Shown here: positions 10,547 through 12,438 of the stretch, piece by piece | Position numbering within the stretch: the stretch's first letter is position 1 | Layout of the letters: each line of letters begins with the position of its first letter | Source of the DNA: UBA93 sp964477205 | Lineage (GTDB): Archaea; Micrarchaeota; Micrarchaeia; Norongarragalinales; Norongarragalinaceae | NCBI GenBank assembly: GCA_964477205.1 | Contig: CAYZDE010000022.1 | Location: 1-12,438 of the forward strand | Reading direction: 5' to 3' | Length of the DNA stretch: 12,438 nt | The notes under the pieces: generated by a model | What the model saw: the letters and a program-made list of their open reading frames with translations, nothing else | What the model was told of the DNA's origin: nothing | The model's database searches: none | Translations under genes and position numbers: made by a program

Positions 10547-10798
10547 TCACAACGCTTTCAATTCAGCCAGCGTCATCTTGCGTTTGAAATCGTGCTTTTG
10601 CTCCCACTCGCGAGTGCCTTCTAAAACTTCCTTAACGAATTCTTCCCGCAATTCAGGCTCTAATAATTCGGTTCCGGCCTCATGCACGAGCTTGTTCAAC
10701 GCCTCGGACTTGTTATTCAATCCATAAGCGGCTTTAACCATGCTCAAAACGCGGTTCGAGTACTCGTCCACCTTCAAATTCAAAGTAACAGTTTTCAT
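10547..10798 (-). CDS. Ribbon-helix-helix antitoxin (DUF2683-like)
   Basis: An 83-residue protein, MKTVTLNLKVDEYSNRVLSM..., with an N-terminal DNA-binding strand (TVTLNLKVDE), two helices (SNRVLSMVKAAYG and NKSEALNKLVHEAG) and a C-terminal acidic-to-basic tail (EFVKEVLEGTREWEQKHDFKRKMTLAELKAL). This is the plan of archaeal antitoxins that pair with RelE-type toxins: the N-terminus binds the operator and the tail wraps the toxin. The ATG at 10798 is preferred over an upstream TTG at 10807, since homologous antitoxins start MKTVTL. The operator-like repeats at 10806-10832 overlap its probable promoter, so it is likely self-regulated. The toxin gene follows after 4 nt. Confidence 0.85.
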   Translation of the reverse strand: MKTVTLNLKVDEYSNRVLSMVKAAYGLNNKSEALNKLVHEAGTELLEPELREEFVKEVLEGTREWEQKHDFKRKMTLAELKAL

Positions 10799-10805
10799 AA
10801 CAATC

Positions 10806-10832
10806 AATAACTAATCGTTATTAATCGTTATT
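10806..10832 (-). promoter_or_regulatory. Operator-like repeats over the antitoxin promoter
   Basis: AATAAC (10806-10811), five bases, GTTATT (10817-10822) form an inverted repeat. AATCGTTATT then occurs twice in tandem (10813-10822 and 10823-10832), so the GTTATT half-site recurs one helical turn later. On the minus strand ATTAATAA in this block is about 25 nt before the antitoxin ATG and can be the TATA box. Such an array is what cooperatively binding ribbon-helix-helix dimers use, so autorepression is a reasonable inference. Confidence 0.6.
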
Positions 10833-10872
10833 AAATGTTTCCTTCAATTTTTTCATTGAACATAACTCCTTG

Positions 10873-10880
10873 TTTTTATT
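10873..10880 (+). promoter_or_regulatory. TATA-like box for the putative lipoprotein
   Basis: TTTTTATT is centred about 26 nt before the ATG at 10903, and no Shine-Dalgarno is present between them. Confidence 0.45.
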
Positions 10881-10902
10881 CGGTTTTGTTTACTCTCTTT
10901 CC

Positions 10903-11547
10903 ATGAACAATAAAATAATCTTACTCGCGTTCTTGCTGTCCGCTTTGGTTTCAGCTTGCATACCCGCTCCCGGCGTCCTCATCGCCCTTGACGGGAACTA
11001 CTCACTAAACTTCGAAGCCGCCGAGAACCTAGGCGTTCCCTATTCAATCGAGAACAACACCCTAACCTTTTACGCTTTGTACGATGACCGAGTCGCAATC
11101 GAACTCAACCAACGCCACTTAATCGCCGCCCCGTTCACGGATGACTTCGCGGAAGCACAAAAGCAAAACGAGTTAATCAACTGGGAGGCGGTTGTACACG
11201 ACCAACTCGTGGCCCTAGCTAATGCCGGCGTATTAACCATACCCGACTACGACAACGCCTCCGAGTGCGCGGGCGCCTCGGTAATCGTGGGCAAGAACCC
11301 GTTGGAAGAGTTCCTAGTCACCAAGGAATGCGGCGAGTGGAAGCAATACAATGACAATCAATTAAAGGACGGTAACGCGCGCACCTTCGGCTGCGGCGGC
11401 ACCCTATTACAAGGCGCCCTCCCGTCGCCCGCGCCTTCGGCCACGCCGGAAATAGTGATTCCGTATGATAAGTACGAGGATAAGTCTCCCGCCTCTTGGC
11501 TCGACCAACTAATAGAGTTCTTTAAATCCGTTTTGGGAATCGCTTGA
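10903..11547 (+). CDS. Putative secreted lipoprotein, unknown function
   Basis: A 214-residue protein starting MNNKIILLAFLLSALVSACI. The short basic start, hydrophobic core and VSAC lipobox suggest lipid attachment at Cys19 after signal cleavage. The mature part is acidic and soluble, with a central NWEAVVHDQLVALANAGVLTIPDY region and three further cysteines that may form disulfides. It is followed by a Pro/Ala/Ser linker (ALPSPAPSATPEIVIP) and an amphipathic C-terminal helix, SWLDQLIEFFKSVLGIA. I recognise no domain family. The ATG at 10903 is chosen over an upstream TTG at 10870 because of the signal peptide and the TATA-like box. It is divergent from the toxin-antitoxin operon and convergent with the next gene, separated by 64 bp with T-rich runs. 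Confidence 0.75.
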   Translation: MNNKIILLAFLLSALVSACIPAPGVLIALDGNYSLNFEAAENLGVPYSIENNTLTFYALYDDRVAIELNQRHLIAAPFTDDFAEAQKQNELINWEAVVHDQLVALANAGVLTIPDYDNASECAGASVIVGKNPLEEFLVTKECGEWKQYNDNQLKDGNARTFGCGGTLLQGALPSPAPSATPEIVIPYDKYEDKSPASWLDQLIEFFKSVLGIA

Positions 11548-11611
11548 TTTCCGACTATTAGGCATTGGACGACATTAAAGACAAACTCTAAGTTTACTCT
11601 TCGAATTTCTC

Positions 11612-12106
11612 TTAAACCGGCTTTTGGGACGCGCGAACCTTAGCGCTGGTTAGTATATTACCCGTAACGAACGAGACGATTGTTCGGTGCAAGTCCTTCT
11701 CGTTCTCCGATAACTCCTTGTACTTGGAGTTCACTTGGCGAACAATACTTTTATTGTACTCGGGGTGGTCCGGGTTTAACTTATTTTTTTGGTGGGTTTT
11801 AACGAACCGCACCCACTGGGAGTGCCCATTACTCGACGCGGCTTCCAAGTGCTCGTTACCCGTGTTTACCTCGTGGTTCACGCACGCCTTCATGTTCTCG
11901 ATTAACTTTGTCTTGGCTCCCTCGCCTTCCGCTCCTTCGAGTTGGGATTGCCAGTAAGAGTAAACCGTCTTCATCGCGCCCAAGGTCTTCGCTTTTTTAA
12001 CCTCAACTTCACTCGGTTTAACTAGTAACGGGTGCGGTTCCAACTCGTTCAAGCCGTGCTTGACTACGCCGTGAACCCGCTCGAACTCTTCGCCAACATT
12101 AGCCAT
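11612..12106 (-). CDS. Unknown charged helical protein
   Basis: A 164-residue protein beginning MANVGEEFERVHGVVKHGLN. It is highly charged, mostly helical, and has one cysteine (in the segment NMKACVNHEV) and several His and Trp residues (SYWQSQLEG, GHSQWVRFV). No signal peptide, membrane segment or recognised motif is seen. The basic C-terminus (SAKVRASQKPV) may contact nucleic acid, but nothing proves it. The start is well supported: the minus-strand box GTTTTAAAC (12128-12136) is centred 26 nt before the ATG at 12106. It stands alone, convergent with the lipoprotein gene and divergent from the small gene at 12222. Confidence 0.72.
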   Translation of the reverse strand: MANVGEEFERVHGVVKHGLNELEPHPLLVKPSEVEVKKAKTLGAMKTVYSYWQSQLEGAEGEGAKTKLIENMKACVNHEVNTGNEHLEAASSNGHSQWVRFVKTHQKNKLNPDHPEYNKSIVRQVNSKYKELSENEKDLHRTIVSFVTGNILTSAKVRASQKPV

Positions 12107-12127
12107 GAACTAATTAGCTTGCACAGA

Positions 12128-12136
12128 GTTTAAAAC
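12128..12136 (-). promoter_or_regulatory. TATA-like box for the gene at 12106
   Basis: The palindromic GTTTTAAAC is centred exactly 26 nt before the ATG at 12106, with no Shine-Dalgarno between. This predicts a leaderless transcript. Confidence 0.55.
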
Positions 12137-12190
12137 AACGCGGTTTAACCGCTTGCTATTACTTGTAAACCTCGTCCCGCTTGCCTAGTC

Positions 12191-12198
12191 CTTTTAAT
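12191..12198 (+). promoter_or_regulatory. TATA-like box for the small antitoxin-like gene
   Basis: CTTTTAAT is centred about 27 nt before the ATG at 12222, matching the spacing seen at the other leaderless starts in this window. Confidence 0.5.
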
Positions 12199-12221
12199 CA
12201 ACGTCTTCTTGATTTTAAGCG

Positions 12222-12371
12222 ATGACAATGAACCCTATTTTAGAGCAACTAGAAAATGAAGAGGACGTTCGCGACGCCAAGCGCATCCTCGCCGACATTA
12301 AATCCGGCAAGCAAAAAGTTTACTCACAAAAAGAATTCGAGGCGTTAACCGGCATTAAAGTCAAGAGATAA
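12222..12371 (+). CDS. Small antitoxin-like protein
   Basis: A 49-residue protein, MTMNPILEQLENEEDVRDAK, followed by RILADIKSGKQKVYSQKEFEALTGIKVKR. Its plan is an acidic helix, a short loop 'SGKxKVYS', then a second helix 'xEFEALTG'. This resembles the short antitoxins found beside RelE-type toxins in archaea (RelB-like), which often read 'ILADIKSGKxKVYSxEEF'. No toxin gene follows on this strand: the next ATG is directly followed by a stop. It may therefore be an orphan, or act on a toxin elsewhere. The start at 12222 is supported by the upstream TATA-like box; a second ATG at 12228 would give 47 residues. Its last 11 bases overlap the end of the convergent frame. Confidence 0.65.
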   Translation: MTMNPILEQLENEEDVRDAKRILADIKSGKQKVYSQKEFEALTGIKVKR

Positions 12372-12438
12372 ACTTTCTTAACGCCTTCAACACTAAGTCG
12401 TCCCCAGGCACCATGTAAAACTTAATCGCGTCGGCCTC
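12361..12438 (-). CDS. 3' end of an unidentified gene (runs off right edge)
   Basis: The minus strand is open from the window edge to a TGA at 12361-12363, encoding EADAIKFYMVPGDDLVLKAL followed by RKFIS. The composition looks like a natural C-terminus (strand, Gly-Asp turn, basic helix). Its codon use resembles the neighbouring genes. With 25 residues no family can be assigned and chance is not excluded. Confidence 0.4.
   Translation of the reverse strand, partial: EADAIKFYMVPGDDLVLKALRKFIS

Noticed and set aside
1..12438. CRISPR array, insertion sequence or integration site
   Set aside because: No regularly spaced repeats, no transposase or integrase frames, and no duplicated tRNA ends were seen.

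Overview
This is archaeal DNA. The evidence is archaeal/eukaryotic ribosomal proteins (eL14, eL18), Cbf5, archaeal RNA polymerase subunits Rpo3 and Rpo10, an archaeal SRP RNA, tRNA genes without an encoded CCA end, a tRNA whose introns are flanked by bulge-helix-bulge folds, and AT-rich TATA-like boxes about 26 nt upstream of many start codons. A small-genome DPANN-type lineage would fit: eL14 is very short, introns are compact, and there are many small unknown genes. That placement is inference, not something the sequence proves.

Layout. (1) 1-200, minus: the start of a gene resembling the lumazine/riboflavin synthase superfamily, divergent from (2) 250-512, plus: SRP (7S) RNA. (3) 538-1994: eL14, an unrecognised protein and the tRNA pseudouridine synthase Cbf5, tightly packed. 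(4) 2030-2715: two small unknown proteins that may be diverged tandem copies. (5) 2813-7553: the classic archaeal cluster in its ancestral order, punctuated by tRNAs: tRNA-Ser(GGA), uS13, uS4, uS11, Rpo3, a DUF167/YggU protein, tRNA-Leu(GAG), eL18, uL13, uS9, Rpo10, tRNA-Pro(GGG). (6) 7591-9271, minus: a GGDEF-domain protein and a membrane-anchored cysteine-rich surface protein. (7) 9367-9951, plus: a MarC-family membrane protein. (8) 9917-10798, minus: a three-gene operon of ribbon-helix-helix antitoxin, RelE-like toxin and MazG-like nucleotide pyrophosphohydrolase. (9) 10903-12438: a putative lipoprotein, an unknown charged protein, a small antitoxin-like gene and the end of one more gene.

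Regions 2-5 serve translation, transcription and protein targeting. Regions 6-9 are accessory, enriched in surface, signalling and stress functions. Two start modes recur. Genes that follow another gene closely use a GGTGA-type Shine-Dalgarno. Genes that begin a transcription unit have a TATA-like box centred 24-27 nt before the start codon and little or no leader, implying leaderless mRNAs.

The strongest unusual object is the tRNA-Ser gene. It has one intron at the normal 37/38 position and a second 34-nt intron inside the T-loop at 59/60, the latter framed by a perfect canonical bulge-helix-bulge. Other points of interest are an archaeal GGDEF protein with the key catalytic residues intact, a pacifastin-like plus DUF333 surface protein, and the toxin-antitoxin operon carrying a MazG-like gene with a repeated operator-like sequence.
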